Below, one piece after another: positions 10,986-22,802 of a stretch of DNA of 64,000 nt. The DNA lies in the NCBI GenBank assembly GCA_009746045.1, contig RPFO01000448.1, positions 3,684,373-3,748,372 of the forward strand, read 5' to 3'. The first letter of the stretch is position 1. Each line of letters starts with the position of its first letter. The notes under the pieces are model-generated. The model had not been told where the DNA came from. It worked only from the letters and a program-made list of their open reading frames with translations, and ran no database searches. The stretch is from Mesostigma viride. Taxonomy: Eukaryota; Streptophyta; Mesostigmatophyceae; Mesostigmatales; Mesostigmataceae. The translations under genes and the position numbers were made by a program.

Positions 10986-11340
10986 GAGTTCCTAGTGTGG
11001 CGTGAAGATGGAGGCACATGTCGTAAAGCGAGGCGTAGTCCCCGTAGAAGATGCAGTCCAGAGCATCGGACGGAGACATGTTGGTCCAGTCGTGATCATC
11101 GACCTGGAAAGGTTGGAGCCGAAAGCGCGGTTCCGAGGGGCGTGAAGACCCTCCTGTTTTGTCGGCTGCATCATGAGCGGGCGCGTTTAGGGTCATGCGA
11201 TGCCGATGGCAAGGCATTGAGCCCGGGAGGTTGCTGGGCGACCACCAGTGCACGACTAGTACATCACCGCTGCCTGCCGGGTCTGGCCGAAGCTGCAGCC
11301 TCAGCTCAGTCAGCTGCCGCATTGTTATGGGCGAGCGCAT
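10986..11340 (-). CDS. Possible coding fragment, unknown
   Basis: An open frame on the minus strand runs about 115 codons, with a plausible protein composition (..VVHWWSPSNLPGSMP.., ..SPSDALDCIFYGDYASLY..). It ends inside the TTCTCA-rich repeat, so the C-terminus is not meaningful. It may be a broken exon of a second CACTA-encoded protein. I do not recognise it. Confidence 0.25.
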
Positions 11341-11410
11341 CCGCCAAACTGCGTTGCGTCGAGGGGCGTTTGCTCGTCATATTTACCCATATTTACCCAC
11401 ATTTACCCAG

Positions 11411-11446
11411 AGGCCTCAATTGAGGCCTTTTGGCTCAATTGAGGCC
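11411..11446. repeat. AGGCCTCAATTGAGGCCT palindrome, one and a half copies
   Basis: An 18-bp perfect palindrome at 11411-11428 is followed by a partial copy at 11432-11446. The same palindrome occurs at 15127-15144. The two sites bracket split-direct-repeat element 3, so they could be ends of an older insertion, but I see no target duplication. Confidence 0.6.
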
Positions 11447-11610
11447 TTTTTCACCAAGGTCACATGGGGACGGTAATTTTGGCGGGAAGGACCGGTCCTA
11501 TGGGTCGTCCGGCCCCAGTGGCGCGAATCTGGTATATGTGCTGAGCGTCCTGACCCGTTGGGGTCGACAGGGGTCGACGGTTACTGAAAGATATGTGAGG
11601 TGGAAAAGTA

Positions 11611-13574
11611 TCGGGGTTCTTTGAACGGAGTTTCTTCTATACGTGAATGCGGGAACAAGAGGCCGCTGGATGAGCGGCTTATAGGTCGCAGTGTTTACTC
11701 GTAGCTGTTTGGCTAGAGCTTTTGTGATTAGTAGATGCAATATAGTGCATGGTTGAAAAATGAATTAAATAAAATGTGCGTTCCGCGCTTGGGTTGATTA
11801 TACCCGGGCGGAACGGGGCGTGAGGTGCAGTGCCCCTGAAAAGAACAACCTACGCATTATTTAATACTAGCCGTGCAGATTCGGGATATTCTACCCCCGG
11901 TCTGTACGGTTAGCGTCTTACTAGCATCCACTAAACATAAGGGTTTAATGACGTCAGTTAGCTAGGGATAAGGGAGGTTTTGCGACTAAAAGCCGCTCTG
12001 GCTGGTTTTGTCGGCCTCTTTCTTTGCTCGTTGTCGTTGCGGCGGCAGCCGCAGCTATGGGTGCTGCGGAGCAAAATCCCAAAAGCACTGGTTGCACTGG
12101 CCACTTGGCCAGTGGTGAGACTTCCAGTTGTTAACCGGCCAGGCGTAGTTCCTCGCCCGGTTAACTAAAAGAAAAGAAAAAGATTACCTCCGGTCCGCAC
12201 CTTTTCCCCAGCTTGGGGTCTTTGGTGGGCCGGATGCCGTGACAGGTGCTCAACTGTCGCTTGGTCGGCCCAGTGCGCGAGCTGGTGCTCCGTACCTGGG
12301 GATGCTTGCACCCCGGGTTGGAGCCGGATGGCTGGCACTGGCGACCCGTGTCTCGGTTCGCGGCCTGCGGCTTTTTCTTCGGAAATTGCTGCTGGCCAGC
12401 AAACTTTGCAATTGCCTTCCGCCGAGGGGGGGGTGGTTGGGGCTGGGGACGGCGATGGGAAAAGCGTCTAAGCTAGAAATTTTTTCCCCACGCATAGAAA
12501 CCTCGGGGGGGAATGCGGTCTTGGCTGAACGGACTCTCGTTCAGCCAGGTGCCTGGGGCTGTGGCCTCGGGCATCCGGGCTGGCGGGGCCTGGGCTAGGT
12601 CCACGTTTTTTCTCGAAGCACCCCGGGTCTATGGGGAGACGGCCATAGCGGTACCGACTCGGGGCCCCGAGAGGGGTCATGATAGGCTGGCCGTGCGCAA
12701 TCGCAGTGCAAATGCGCTGGGCCTTTTTGGGCCTGGCCATGCATCCACAGCCGCCGGGCACACGCCTCCCGATGTGGGGGGGCTCCCGTTTTGCGGCAGG
12801 GCGGTCACTTGTGACAACGAGCAAGGTGGAGTGCGGCTTCAAGGGAAAGCCAGGGCGGGGGTGATTGGGCAACGTACTTCATGAAGGGCCTTGAACGGCG
12901 TGCCTCCGGGCATGTCAATTAGTGTCACATGTATGCTTCCACTTATTGTTTTAATGAAGATGCTGGTTTTTGTGGGAGCTACGTGGGACATGAATCGGGG
13001 TTCTTTGAACGGAGTTTCTTCTATACGTGAATGCGGGAACAAGAGGCCGCTGGATGAGCGGCTTATAGGTCGCAGTGTTTACTCGTAGCTGTTTGGCTAG
13101 AGCTTTTGTGATTAGTAGATGCAATATAGTGCATGGTTGAAAAATGAATTAAATAAAATGTGCGTTCCGCGCTTGGGTTGATTATACCCGGGCGGAACGG
13201 GGCGTGAGGTGCAGTGCCCCTGAAAAGAACAACCTACGCATTATTTAATACTAGCCGTGCAGATTCGGGATATTCTACCCCCGGTCTGTACGGTTAGCGT
13301 CTTACTAGCATCCACTAAACATAAGGGTTTAATGACGTCAGTTAGCTAGGGATAAGGGAGGTTTTGCGACTAAAAGCCGCTCTGGCTGGTTTTGTCGGCC
13401 TCTTTCTTTGCTCCCCACCCACCCACCCTTGTCTTGGTTGCCTCTAGGGCAACGTACTTCATGAAGGGCCTTGAACGGCGTGCCTCCGGGCATGTCAATT
13501 AGTGTCACATGTATGCTTCCACTTATTGTTTTAATGAAGATGCTGGTTTTTGTGGGAGCTACGTGGGACATGAA
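11611..13574 (+). mobile_element. DIRS/PAT-like split-direct-repeat element 3, complete
   Basis: A1 (11611-12029) and A2 (12995-13413) are 419-bp direct repeats that look nearly identical. B1 (12867-12994) and B2 (13447-13574) are 128-bp direct repeats. The internal region 12030-12866 has open frames (12239-12598 on +) without known motifs. A begins TCGG and B ends GAA. A C-rich linker (13414-13446) is present only between A2 and B2. The permuted repeat order rules out a normal LTR element. It is non-autonomous, and a helper with RT and tyrosine recombinase must exist elsewhere if it is active. Confidence 0.8.
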
Positions 13575-15484
13575 CCTATTTTGGCCACTTTCGTGCAACC
13601 GGACGACGAATTTTCACGAATGCACGACCATGGCGGCCTCGAGTAAAATAGACTGTATGGCCACGTTCGTGCATCATTTCGACCAGTAAGGAGCTCGTTG
13701 GGTAGATAATTTATCCGTGAAGCTAGCCCGATCGCTAAATGGGTCAGAAGTCAATTTCTAAATTCGTGGGGTCGTTATTTGTGTGCTGAATGCCAGGTTA
13801 GTGAAATTCAGCTGGGGCGTAATTGGCGTTGATAGTGCGCCTGCCAGCAGGCCGGTGCTTCGATATGCTGGGAAGAGACTAGCGGAACGGCGGGGGGGGA
13901 TGTTGGGGCAGCCGTGACTAAAGGGGCACTGGCTATTTTCGAGCCTTTTGGCGTGGATCCGTATGTAGAGGAAGGGGTGTTTTTAGCTAGGAAAAACTGG
14001 GATGCGGACAATAAACGCGCGCGCGCCCCCAGCTATGGGAGCGCCATTATGCGAACAGCGCTGGTGAGGCCGCTGCAGCCGCTTTCATACGTCAATGGAC
14101 GACGCATGGAGCGTCTGTCCGGCCAGATTTGCGGGCTGCATAGCTTCCGGACAACTTGAAAACGCCGATCGAGCTTGAACAGCTTTTCTAATGCAGCCAC
14201 GTTCAGCGCGCCAGCGCATATGCGTGCCTAGTGATCCCGGGTGTGAGGGGTGTGAAAGGTAAGTGCGTCCTGGCATGGTAGTAAGGTAATGGCATCGATT
14301 TGCTTGTGATATCGTCAGTTTTTAGCTGCCTATCGGCGCCTAGTGCCAATGTGACGTAAGGCAGGTTACAGTACTTCGTGCAGTGCTCTGCGGCTGGCCC
14401 CCGCCTTATAGACGTGTTTGCTTTCCATAAGAAGCATGGCAGTTCCTGCCATGCTGGCCATGTCTCAGGCAACCCTTGCAAAGCCCGAAATCAAGCTAAG
14501 AGGTCTAGTAGGCTGTGCAAATTATGTTGTCCAGTTATGCTTGTATATCTTGCCATGTGCTGTTCATCTGCTGCCGCGGCAGCAAACCCCTGTCATAATA
14601 TACCGTAACAACCTAGATATTGGGGCTATGTGAGTGAAGCTACGCGCTTGGAAGGTCACACCTATCATTATAATGCATGATCCTTGTGCGTGTTTGTAAT
14701 AGAGGCTTTGGATTCCTCATGGTTACGTGCAATACCCATGGCAGGCTATTGCTGCCTGCAGTGCTGCGCGACAGCCCCGGCCGTCCAAGTGTGTGTGAGG
14801 GGTCCCTTGGGGAGCATGCCATGTCATGCCATGCTTACCATGTCGTGGGGGAACCTCGTAAGGTCCAAAAGACACGTTACATGCAGATGGAAGTGAGTAC
14901 TGACGCCTTTTGGTCGCTTGTATCTATGGTCATGTTGTGTTGATGGTGCCGTCGCAGCGACAACCTGTTTTATTAAATTATCATAATTAAATATGTATTA
15001 GGGCTATATGACTGATGTTAAGTGCTGGGAACCCCAAAACAATCATAACAATGCATGGCCTTCACTCATATTTGGAATAAAGTTTGTTGGCTCATTGTAA
15101 TTACATGAAACACCCAATTTATGAAAAGGCCTCAATTGAGGCCTTTTTCCAGGTAGATATTGCGTAATAGATTCAGAAAATTAGATCAGCATGTGCGTCT
15201 TAGAAAGACGAAGCGATATTAGTGATATTCACGGCTAAATTCGGTGCTCAAATGTTAAAGTTATGAGCTCCGCCGTCAGCTGAGCCATGGCTACCTCGTG
15301 GCTCGTGGCTCGTGGTGATCGTGGCTACCTACCGGGCAGGCCATGCCACGGACTAACTATTGACGGGGCGGGATGGCATCGGAACCCGGCGCCGGAAGAC
15401 CTTCCCACGCGGCCGGTACCATCGATCCTAATATACTATATCCTAACGCTAATCTATCTAGTCTAGAAAAATCCTAACTACCCT
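13575..15484. other. Intergenic stretch, no gene supported
   Basis: Open frames of 60-92 codons occur on both strands, none with a recognisable motif. A copy of the AGGCCTCAATTGAGGCCT palindrome lies at 15127-15144. The segment 15410-15484 (..CTAATCTATCTAG..) resembles the 3' UTR of the short LINE family and is probably the 3' end of the fragment that follows. Confidence 0.4.
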
Positions 15485-15830
15485 ACTCATCAAAACGCCT
15501 CAGGTCCTCTTGGGGGGAGGTGGCTTGCCCACGGCAGCTGGGTCGGGCGTGTGAGCCTTGACAATCTTCTGCCACCGCGTCTTGTTCTGCATGGCAGTCC
15601 AAAGAAGGGAGAGAGAGTGGATGCGGTATTGAAACTGGGCTGGGACCAGTAGGTCATCCAGCAACATCTGGACATAGTTTGTGACATGTTTCCCTACCCT
15701 TTTGGGAATGCCCTTGGGGCCAGGCCAGGTCAGAATGTGCCGCCCTGGCTGGCCAAGCCGCTGGGGGCCTGCCAGACCAAGGGCGGTGTCGACCTGGCTG
15801 GTGCGAGCAAGGTGTCCTACTATGGATGAT
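15485..15830 (-). pseudogene. LINE ORF C-terminal fragment (divergent relative of the short LINE)
   Basis: The minus-strand translation carries ..GQPGRHILTWPGPKG.. followed by a helical tail and a stop near 15490. This parallels the tail of the short LINE copies (GRHLLTWAGPSD.., read on minus from about 60180 and 53540). The same 3' orientation and a similar 3' UTR support a related, older LINE. Only the last 100 or so codons remain. Confidence 0.55.
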
Positions 15831-16620
15831 GCTGATGATCATTTTTAGTCGTTACAATTGGGTGCGAACAGTTAGTGATGTACAGCTCCTTGCTGCACCC
15901 CTTTGACGCGCGCTTGAGGCATTCATGATTAATGAGCCTTTCACCTATTCTTTAACATGGTCTTGTGTCTTATATGCTGGCCTATGTCAGGTTCCACGCT
16001 GGGCCAGTGGCTGGCCTCAACGACGCCGCCGGCGCCGCCAGCGTGCCATGCAGCCCCTGTCAGCCCGCAGCCCGGCTGGCCGCGTGTGGGCTGAGGCCAT
16101 GCAATGTCCGCACGACCCGCACGTACGCTGGCAGCTGGCACCCAGCTGACAGGGCCTCGTAGGAGGCAGTATCTGCGCACCCAGAGGCGCGATCCGTAGT
16201 TTGGCATACAGCCAGGTAGCCTAATTGACAGTTAGCTACACCCTTGGCTAGTCATGCGCAATATCAAGGAGACAACCAGCGCAGGCCAGAAATCGGGAGA
16301 ATCCGGACCATGGTAGGTCGAGCCTGCCGTTATCTTGTCCGCGTGTTCGAGTCGTTCAGGATGATGAAGATGAATGGTGATGGAAATGTGTATCCTTGTG
16401 CATTGAAATTATGGCTGGCTTACGTGTAGAGCGACTAGATGACCTAGACGGTGGGGCCGGAAACAGCATGCTTGATCAGGGCGTGTGTTTCGAGCCTAAC
16501 TGGCCGGGAGTGTCTAGTGGTGAGCACCCGCCATTGCTGCGATCGCTCTCCCACCATTTACGAGGAAATACCTGCAAATGGAAAACCACTGAAAAGGTCT
16601 AGCTAGTCAGTCATCACGTT
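15831..16620. other. No feature supported
   Basis: Only short unrelated frames are present, including 15925-16149 on + and 15941-16207 on -, which overlap in a GC-rich stretch. I see no motif, repeat or splice pattern. Confidence 0.3.
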
Positions 16621-16824
16621 AGCCATGGCTTGATTCCAAACATCCAAGAACTGCACACGGTGCAAAGGCAAAAAGCCGGAGGACAGCAGTTTCAAATGTG
16701 CGGCGGGAACCAAAAGCCCGCGTATGCCAGAAAACATCGTGTTGCTGCAGCGACGCGACGATGTGGACAACGAATCCAGTGCCAAGCTCGGAACGGCCGC
16801 AAAGGAGATCTGGCATCACAGGGT

Positions 16825-19140
16825 TCAGATGTGCGGAGATACTATGCGATCATGCAGCCGGTCCACGACCTGTTTGTAGAGCTTGTGCCAAGGGGCAGCA
16901 CCGAACAGATGTGGGTGACGTTGCAAAAAACACCGGACTTGACGGAGCATACAGTACTGTAATGTCACGGAGCATACTGTAATGTCTCGGGCATAGTCTT
17001 TGACCAATAAACGATGCAAGAGTTCAACAAGAGTCGTGATGAAATCGACACGATAAGAACAAAGACGTGAAAAACGATGTAACTGAGAAAGAACAACACC
17101 ATATTTTGCTGTGTGGGAAAGGAGACTGTGAATATCGGGGTAACGAATAAAAAGAATTTGCTGGTATTTAGGATCCTTGCGCTTATCATAGACAGCCGTA
17201 CGCCAGCCCTTCTTGTTATGGGTAATGTTAAGATCGAGGTAATTGCAATGAGTATCCTCCGACGTGAGCTTTAATGTGAGGGACGCTTGCATGCGGGTAG
17301 ATGCCAGGCAGACCAGCGGTGATATACAAATGGGTTGCGAAATCAGGGTAATGTCGAAAGCAATGACATCATCAATGTATCGACATGTGTGGATAAAACG
17401 CCTGATGAGAACATCATCGTTTGAGGCAATGAGATTCTCCATGTATGCAAGCTCATAAGTGTATATAGATAGAGGTTTGCAAGTCGAGCCCGGCACATGC
17501 AGTTAGTGCCCATAGGGATGCCGATAGCTTGTTGGTATACATTGCCCGCAAAACAAATGAAGGTGTTATCAACAAGATAAGAGATCCAATGAACAAGGTC
17601 AGCCTTCGTGATAGTATAATTATAAGCATCCCGCACGATAGCACCTGCCGCAATCCCTGAGAGCCACGTTGCCGTGGGCTTGGTCTGAGAAACACGCACG
17701 TGCAGGTGGTTGCGCCCGTGAGGCCTACGTGCATACAGACGAGTAAGGAGGCTATCTAAACGAGCTTTCAAATCGTGCAAATCAGTGTGGTATATAGAGT
17801 GGTGAAATCATAGGTGGCTATGGGCATAGGTATACGCTTCTCTGCTGCTGTCTTAGAACGGCTAAGGGCGGCAAGGCATAGGCGTACTTGGGCTGAGTCT
17901 ATGACGATCCAACTACCAGCGCATTTATACCCGGCATTCGACAGCACCGCCACCCATCATGCATTGGCTTCGGGGAGAAGAGCATTCAAAGCATATGGCA
18001 GACGAGTTTCGAGAGAGGCATCAGTGGGGCTGAATGCGACGCAGCAATGGTGCGCAAAGCAACAGGAGTTTTGTGCAGCTTAAGAGTGAGATACAGATAT
18101 GGGAACGTAGTGGTGGTGGCGGCGCGTCGCTGCCGCTTAAGGAATGCCCGAGCAACAATGTTTTGGCTGTGCAGAAAAGCACGATGAGCAGCATTGATAC
18201 TGGCGGTGGACTGCATGTGCACGCTGAACATAGGTAGGGCGCTGGTTGTCTCCTTGATAGGTAGGGCTGGACGCCAACTCGTGTTGCAAAGTAGCCGGCA
18301 AGGTAGTGCTTCTTGCATATGAAAGCAAAGTTGTTGGCACTCTTGTCATGCAACACACGTGATAATAAAGTCCTGCTTGAAGTGGTCAAGAAGTGCTTTA
18401 TCTGTGGTGTTGAGCCAGGTGGTGCGGTGGACCTGCCGGAGACGGTAATCAAGCCTGGTGAGACGTGCATTGCATTCGTGAAGGAAGAGCGAAACCACGG
18501 TTCCATGGCAAGGGGAGCAAGCTATATAGGTCCGTGCACATGGCATTGCAGAATTTGCGCAGTGATGTTGAGAGCATTGCATTCACCTCAGACTTTGGTA
18601 CACGTGCGCTGGACCCACGGCCGAAACTTGGTGCCTTTGGAAAAAAGGTCTACAAGCGTGTGGCTCGCGGCAGGATGCTGAGGTCAGCGGTCATGACGTG
18701 CTGTGAGGTGGGATCAAGGTACTTGAAATACCGTTGTTGTTGGCAGGCCGGGCAGGGCCCTGCCAAGATGGTGGCCAGCTCGGTGGGCGTTGTATCGCGG
18801 CTGACCTTCCCGTTGCTGAAAACCATTTGTCCCAAGGTGGGAGAGTAATGCCAGGCGGCAATGGGAGTGCCGAAAGTGTTGCGCACCACGAGCGGCATCG
18901 CAGCCTGCACTTGCGGCAAATGCAGAATGTGTGGCAAACACAGCTCATCCATCGCAGCATGAATGAAAGGTGAGATCAGTAAACGGCGCAGACGCAGTGC
19001 ATCTGCATTCCCATTGACACGGTGCCAAATGATACGTGAGAGAAGGCCTCGCAGGCTAGTGGCATGGGAGCGGGGGACTTGCAGATCAGCTGGGGAGCAC
19101 GACCCGACGGCAATGTGTAAGCTGGTAAGCTTCTTCAAGC
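16825..19140 (-). pseudogene. Penelope-like reverse transcriptase relic (RYIDD type)
   Basis: Reading the minus strand from 19140 down, RT blocks appear in the correct order but in different frames: DKSANNFAFICKKHY (about 18320), LTLKLHKTP (about 18090), TYDFTTLYTTL (about 17800), AIGIPMGTNC (about 17510), RYIDDVIAFD (about 17370), and YLDLNI with a YDKRKDP block (about 17200). The KLHK, DFTTLYT and GIPMGTN blocks are typical of Penelope-like and related RTs. No GIY-YIG nuclease is visible. At least four frameshifts show that the copy is dead. The clade is uncertain. Confidence 0.65.
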
Positions 19141-19222
19141 TGCAGGCTTCGAGATAGGATGCATGAAAGTTGCCGCGTTGGATAAGCCGAGACGTGACAG
19201 TGACGTAAGCAGCAATATATAT

Positions 19223-19982
19223 TCATTGAGAATGATAGATTACGGAGGTGAGATAGGCATGCAACATAAGGAAAAACCCGATAACTGGGAGAATAACCCT
19301 GAAGAAATTAATAGTAATCTGACACAGACATCCAAGGATCACGCCAGCGGCACAAGGTACAACTAACTAGACATCACAAAACTACACGCAGCAACAGCGC
19401 TGCCGGCCCACCATGCAGGCCTGGAAGGGATCTAGACCGCATGGGTCGCGACAAAGTCGGCCCGGGTGCGGCGGAATAACACATCAGCCACGGTGCGAGT
19501 GAGGGCGAGTGACAGGCGCTGCCGCCAATACGAGGACCACGTGCGGGCCGACCACGGGGCGGTCTGACCCTCGAGGTCGAGGCGGTCTTCACGGCGCTGG
19601 CAGCACTCGTGGAAAAACTCCGCTGTCTTGGGGCCCATGGCCCCGAACTCCTCAAGGACAAAGGGGATGACCCGGTGGGGCCCCACATTGCCGTAGGAGG
19701 CAAACTTGTCGCGCTCAGCCACAGTGGCAGCAGCGCCGGCATCCACAGCCGCCCGGAGGATGTGGCGACTGGAAAGCGGCCGAGCCACGGAGACATCGAT
19801 GAGCAGGTGGCAACCCTGCCCGTCGTAGTCAAGCACGGTAATGTCGGGGCGGTGGTTGGGTGAGTAGAGGGCGGCCCCATCCGCGTCCTCGCACTTGATG
19901 GTGGAGTGGGGAAAGAACGACCGAACCATGGCACACACCACCCGGAGGAGAGCGGTATGGAGATAGAGGAACCAGTTCTGGC
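19223..19982 (-). mobile_element. 5'-truncated LINE with endonuclease-like C-terminus, copy on -
   Basis: The element is flanked by a 14-bp duplication GCAGCAATATATAT (19209-19222 and 19983-19996). The minus-strand frame (about 19985 to 19435) encodes the last 185 residues of a non-LTR retrotransposon ORF: RPDITV.., LLIDVSVARP, AERDKFASY, then FVLEEFGAMGPKTAEFF. The PD..D..K spacing suggests a restriction-like endonuclease domain, as in early-branching LINE clades. The 3' UTR is about 200 bp and its final 58 bp recur at 50816-50873. It was truncated on insertion. Confidence 0.75.
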
Positions 19983-20001
19983 GCAGCAATATATATACCG
20001 C

Positions 20002-20523
20002 TTATCTGCTTATCTGCTTATTGACGTTTCGGTGGCGCGGCCCTTGGCTCTTAGCCACGTGGCTGGGGCCTCCCTCACGGCAGGTTACACGGCGGACCGG
20101 GCGGAGCGGGCCAAGCTCCTGGCCTACGGCGACGTCGGGCACCATCGTGTGGTGCCCTTTGTCCTGGAGGAGTTTGGGGCCATGGGGCCCCTGACCTCCG
20201 CCTTCTTCAAGGAGTGTTGCCGGCTCCGGGAGGACCGGCTGGACCTGGAGGGCCAGCGGGCCCCATGGTCGGCGCGGACCTGGACGTCATATTGGCGTCA
20301 GCGCCTGTCGGTGGCGCTGACTCGGGCCATGGCTGACATCATGCTCCGCCGTACGCGGGCTGATTTTGCGGTGCAGCAGGGCTATTAGGTTCCTCCCGTT
20401 AGGCGTTTCCATTGGTCTTATCGTAGTATAGAGCTTTGACATGGCTCTGTATATAGGTTTATAGCTGGGCGTTTGCTTTGGTTTGAGTGATTTCACTCTG
20501 CTGTAAGTAATTATATTTTTAAT
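20002..20523 (+). mobile_element. 5'-truncated LINE with endonuclease-like C-terminus, copy on +
   Basis: This second copy is head to head with the previous one. Its target duplication is ATATATATACCGC (19989-20001 and 20524-20536). The frame starts abruptly at IDVSVARP and runs through ERAKLLAYGDVG and FVLEEFGAMGPL to a stop at 20386-20388. It is similar to, but clearly distinct from, the minus copy and has a different 3' UTR ending in a TA-rich tail, so it is a separate insertion into almost the same site rather than a twin-priming inversion. Confidence 0.75.
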
Positions 20524-20802
20524 ATATATATACCGCGCGCGCTAGTGCCATTTTGGCCCCTTGTGGCATGTTAATTAATTAATTAATTAGACTCGTGCTC
20601 CCGTTGGGGAGTCACGGAGCATTAACCCCGATGGATGGATGGATGGGTGCAAACATTCCTACCGGTCTAATCTATCTACCTTGGCTACGTACTACATCTA
20701 TCTAACAACATTCTAACTACAACATCTATCTAGGCAGCCGCACGCTGCCCTGGGGGGAGCTATCTAGCGTGCCTCCCGCGGGTGCTTCCCCACTGGGGGG
20801 GG

Positions 20803-21283
20803 AGTTAGTCTCCATGCTTTGCTGTAGACTAAGTCTCAAAGGCATTGTGAATACAACGTATGAATAATCCTTGTAAACCTACGTTGGTATGTGAATATAA
20901 ATACCACGTGGGCTATGCAGATAGGAATGCTAGTCGAGTCGCATACGTTTCCCTAGATAGGTACTTTGGGTACTGGGGTACGTGACAGATGTCAGTACCC
21001 AGTATACGTAGTGTCCTGTCATTGGACGGTACTAGAGTATCCTAGATAGGGACCGTACTGCAGCGTGCATTGATCTGTGATCACACGATGCAGTGACTAG
21101 ACTGCTACCTGTCATCGTGCGGCCTCGGGCCAACGGTCTGCACCCAACGGTCACTGGCGGCGCAGCCAGTGAGAGGAACGTTGATAAAGGGTAAACCTAT
21201 TTTCTAATGAACCAAGCAATTCATTGCTCTCAGCACTCTGTGTTCTCAAGCATTGTACCAAGTCGGTCGTTCGTATTCTAACT
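20803..21283 (+). repeat. 5' LTR (481 bp)
   Basis: It is identical to the 3' LTR except for one base I can see (AATAATCC here, AATAAGCC there, near 20868). It contains a TATA-like ATATAAATACC near 20896 and several GGTAC/GTACC motifs. The sequence right after the LTR (TGAATTTTATCTGCTACC) is not an obvious tRNA-complementary primer site. Confidence 0.9.
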
Positions 21284-21302
21284 TGAATTTTATCTGCTAC
21301 CA

Positions 21303-22704
21303 ATGGCTATCTCTAACAAGAATGTCGCTAAGAAGCTTAACTTCAACGAGGATGATGACGGGCAGGATCGGCGGATGCCCAAAGACAACAATCAGAAGCC
21401 GGCTGGCGATGCGGCCATTTCAAAGAAAAAGAAGAAAAACAAAAAGAACAACAATGTCTGCCAGGACGAGGGGACGGCGGCTGCAAGGCCGACCGACCTA
21501 CCCCCCTCCCCTGAGAAGCCGGAGGACGAGACGGCTCCCCCCCGGGGGACCGGCTTACCCTCGACTCCGGCGGCTGCAACAGCCGAAACCACGGCTGGAG
21601 CAGCCATGGCTGCGGCTCCAGCCCTCGGCGGTCAACCCCACTGAGGCTCCCCAGTTCGGCCCTCCGTTGCCGACTATTCGGGAGCTCATGCCCCGTCAGA
21701 CGGCTTCGGTGGCGCCGGACGGGGCGATCACGTTTCGCCCCGCCACGTCTGATCTTCGTGTTCCCTTCGCTCAGGGGCACAATCACATCGAGCTTCAGCT
21801 TGGGCGACCTTCGTCCGTTCTTCACAAGAAGAAGGACATGGAAAGCATTAAGCTCGCGCGGGTGGTGCGTAGACCCGTGGAGCCCATCGGAGGACAACAA
21901 ATGTCCGATGATGAGGTCTCCGATACTGCCAGTCTTCCCGACGGGGAGACTGAGATAACCCTTACCCCAGCGCTCCTGGCGGTCGAGCAGGCCGCGCTGG
22001 TGGCTAACGAAGAACGCCGAGCGAGGCAGCGAGACAGGGAGGTCCGTCGAGAGACGGCCTTTCGGCTCGCCGCTAAGCGGCAGGAATACGAGGAGGAGGC
22101 CGCCCGTCGCCTGGCAACCCACCAGGCGATGGCGGCGGCGTACCGCGAGGCAACTCAGCGGCTATACGCGACCTTCTCAAAAATGCTGATTATCCGATGG
22201 AATACTCGGATGCATGGTCAAGACCTGGCCGAGCTTGCTCGGTCAGCCCATTTTAAAGCTATGTCCTCCCTAACCCAAGCCAGGGTAACGGAGGCCATCT
22301 TGGCCAAGCATGGGGTGGTAGCTGAAGCTGCCCCCCCGCTGGAAACCACCAAGAAACCCTCTCCTCCCCAACCCATGCAGTACAAGGAGGGCCTGCTGGT
22401 CCTGGGCCAGAGGAAGGGAAAGAGCACGGACTGCCCTGTCCGGGATGCTCTGATCATGGGAGACCCCTTCCCTGACATTCCTACGGATGAGGCGGCCTTT
22501 CAGGCTGCCCTCCGAGAGCATGAGGTACGCAAGGAGATGAAAAGGCTCCTCCAGGAGGAGGCAGCGAGGAGAGCGGCGGCAGACACCCCTGCCCGCCCCT
22601 CCACCGCTGGGGCTGGACCCAGTGGGGTCACCCGGACCCCCCCGGACTCCCCCCGGGCCACCACGGCCCCCCCTCCCCCTCCCCCACCACCCCAGGTTCG
22701 CCCT
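21303..22704 (+). pseudogene. Copia-like gag, N-terminal part
   Basis: The first ATG (21303, context ACCAATGG) opens MAISNKNVAKKLNFNEDDDG and a Lys/Asn-rich start, then a Pro/Thr-rich segment that stops at 21644. The frame one base over is open from 21253 to beyond 22704 and carries the rest: AVNPTEAPQFGPPLP.., an Arg/Glu-rich coiled-coil region (about 21980-22160) and a Pro-rich end. A +1 shift between about 21560 and 21640 must join them, either a mutation or a recoding site. The frame leads straight into the CACTA insertion at 22705 and resumes in phase at 46251. No known Gag family is recognised here. Confidence 0.6.
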
Positions 22705-22777
22705 CACTACAATACGCTTCCGCGGACACCTTTTTCAGCGGGGAAAGTGCCCCCGGGCTTCCGGGGCAAATTCAGCA

Positions 22778-22802
22778 GGCCGGGCCCACTTCGAATGTTC
22801 CG
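22778..22802 (+). repeat. Left terminal inverted repeat of the giant element
   Basis: The 25 bp are perfectly complementary to 45814-45838 and differ at one base from both ends of the 493-bp relative (TTCGAATG here, TTCAAATG there). AGCA precedes it. Confidence 0.9.

Noticed and set aside
2677..10995. CACACTA at 2677 and TAGTGTG at 10991 as ends of the TNP2 element
   Set aside because: The match ends after a few bases and no 2-3 bp duplication follows, so the ends of this CACTA element remain unknown.
11411..15144. AGGCCTCAATTGAGGCCT palindromes as TIRs of one 3.7-kb element
   Set aside because: The motif is a palindrome, so orientation gives no support. No TSD and no further end homology were found.
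19223..20523. Twin-priming inversion of a single LINE
   Set aside because: The two halves cover the same protein region with different sequence and have separate target duplications, so they are two insertions.
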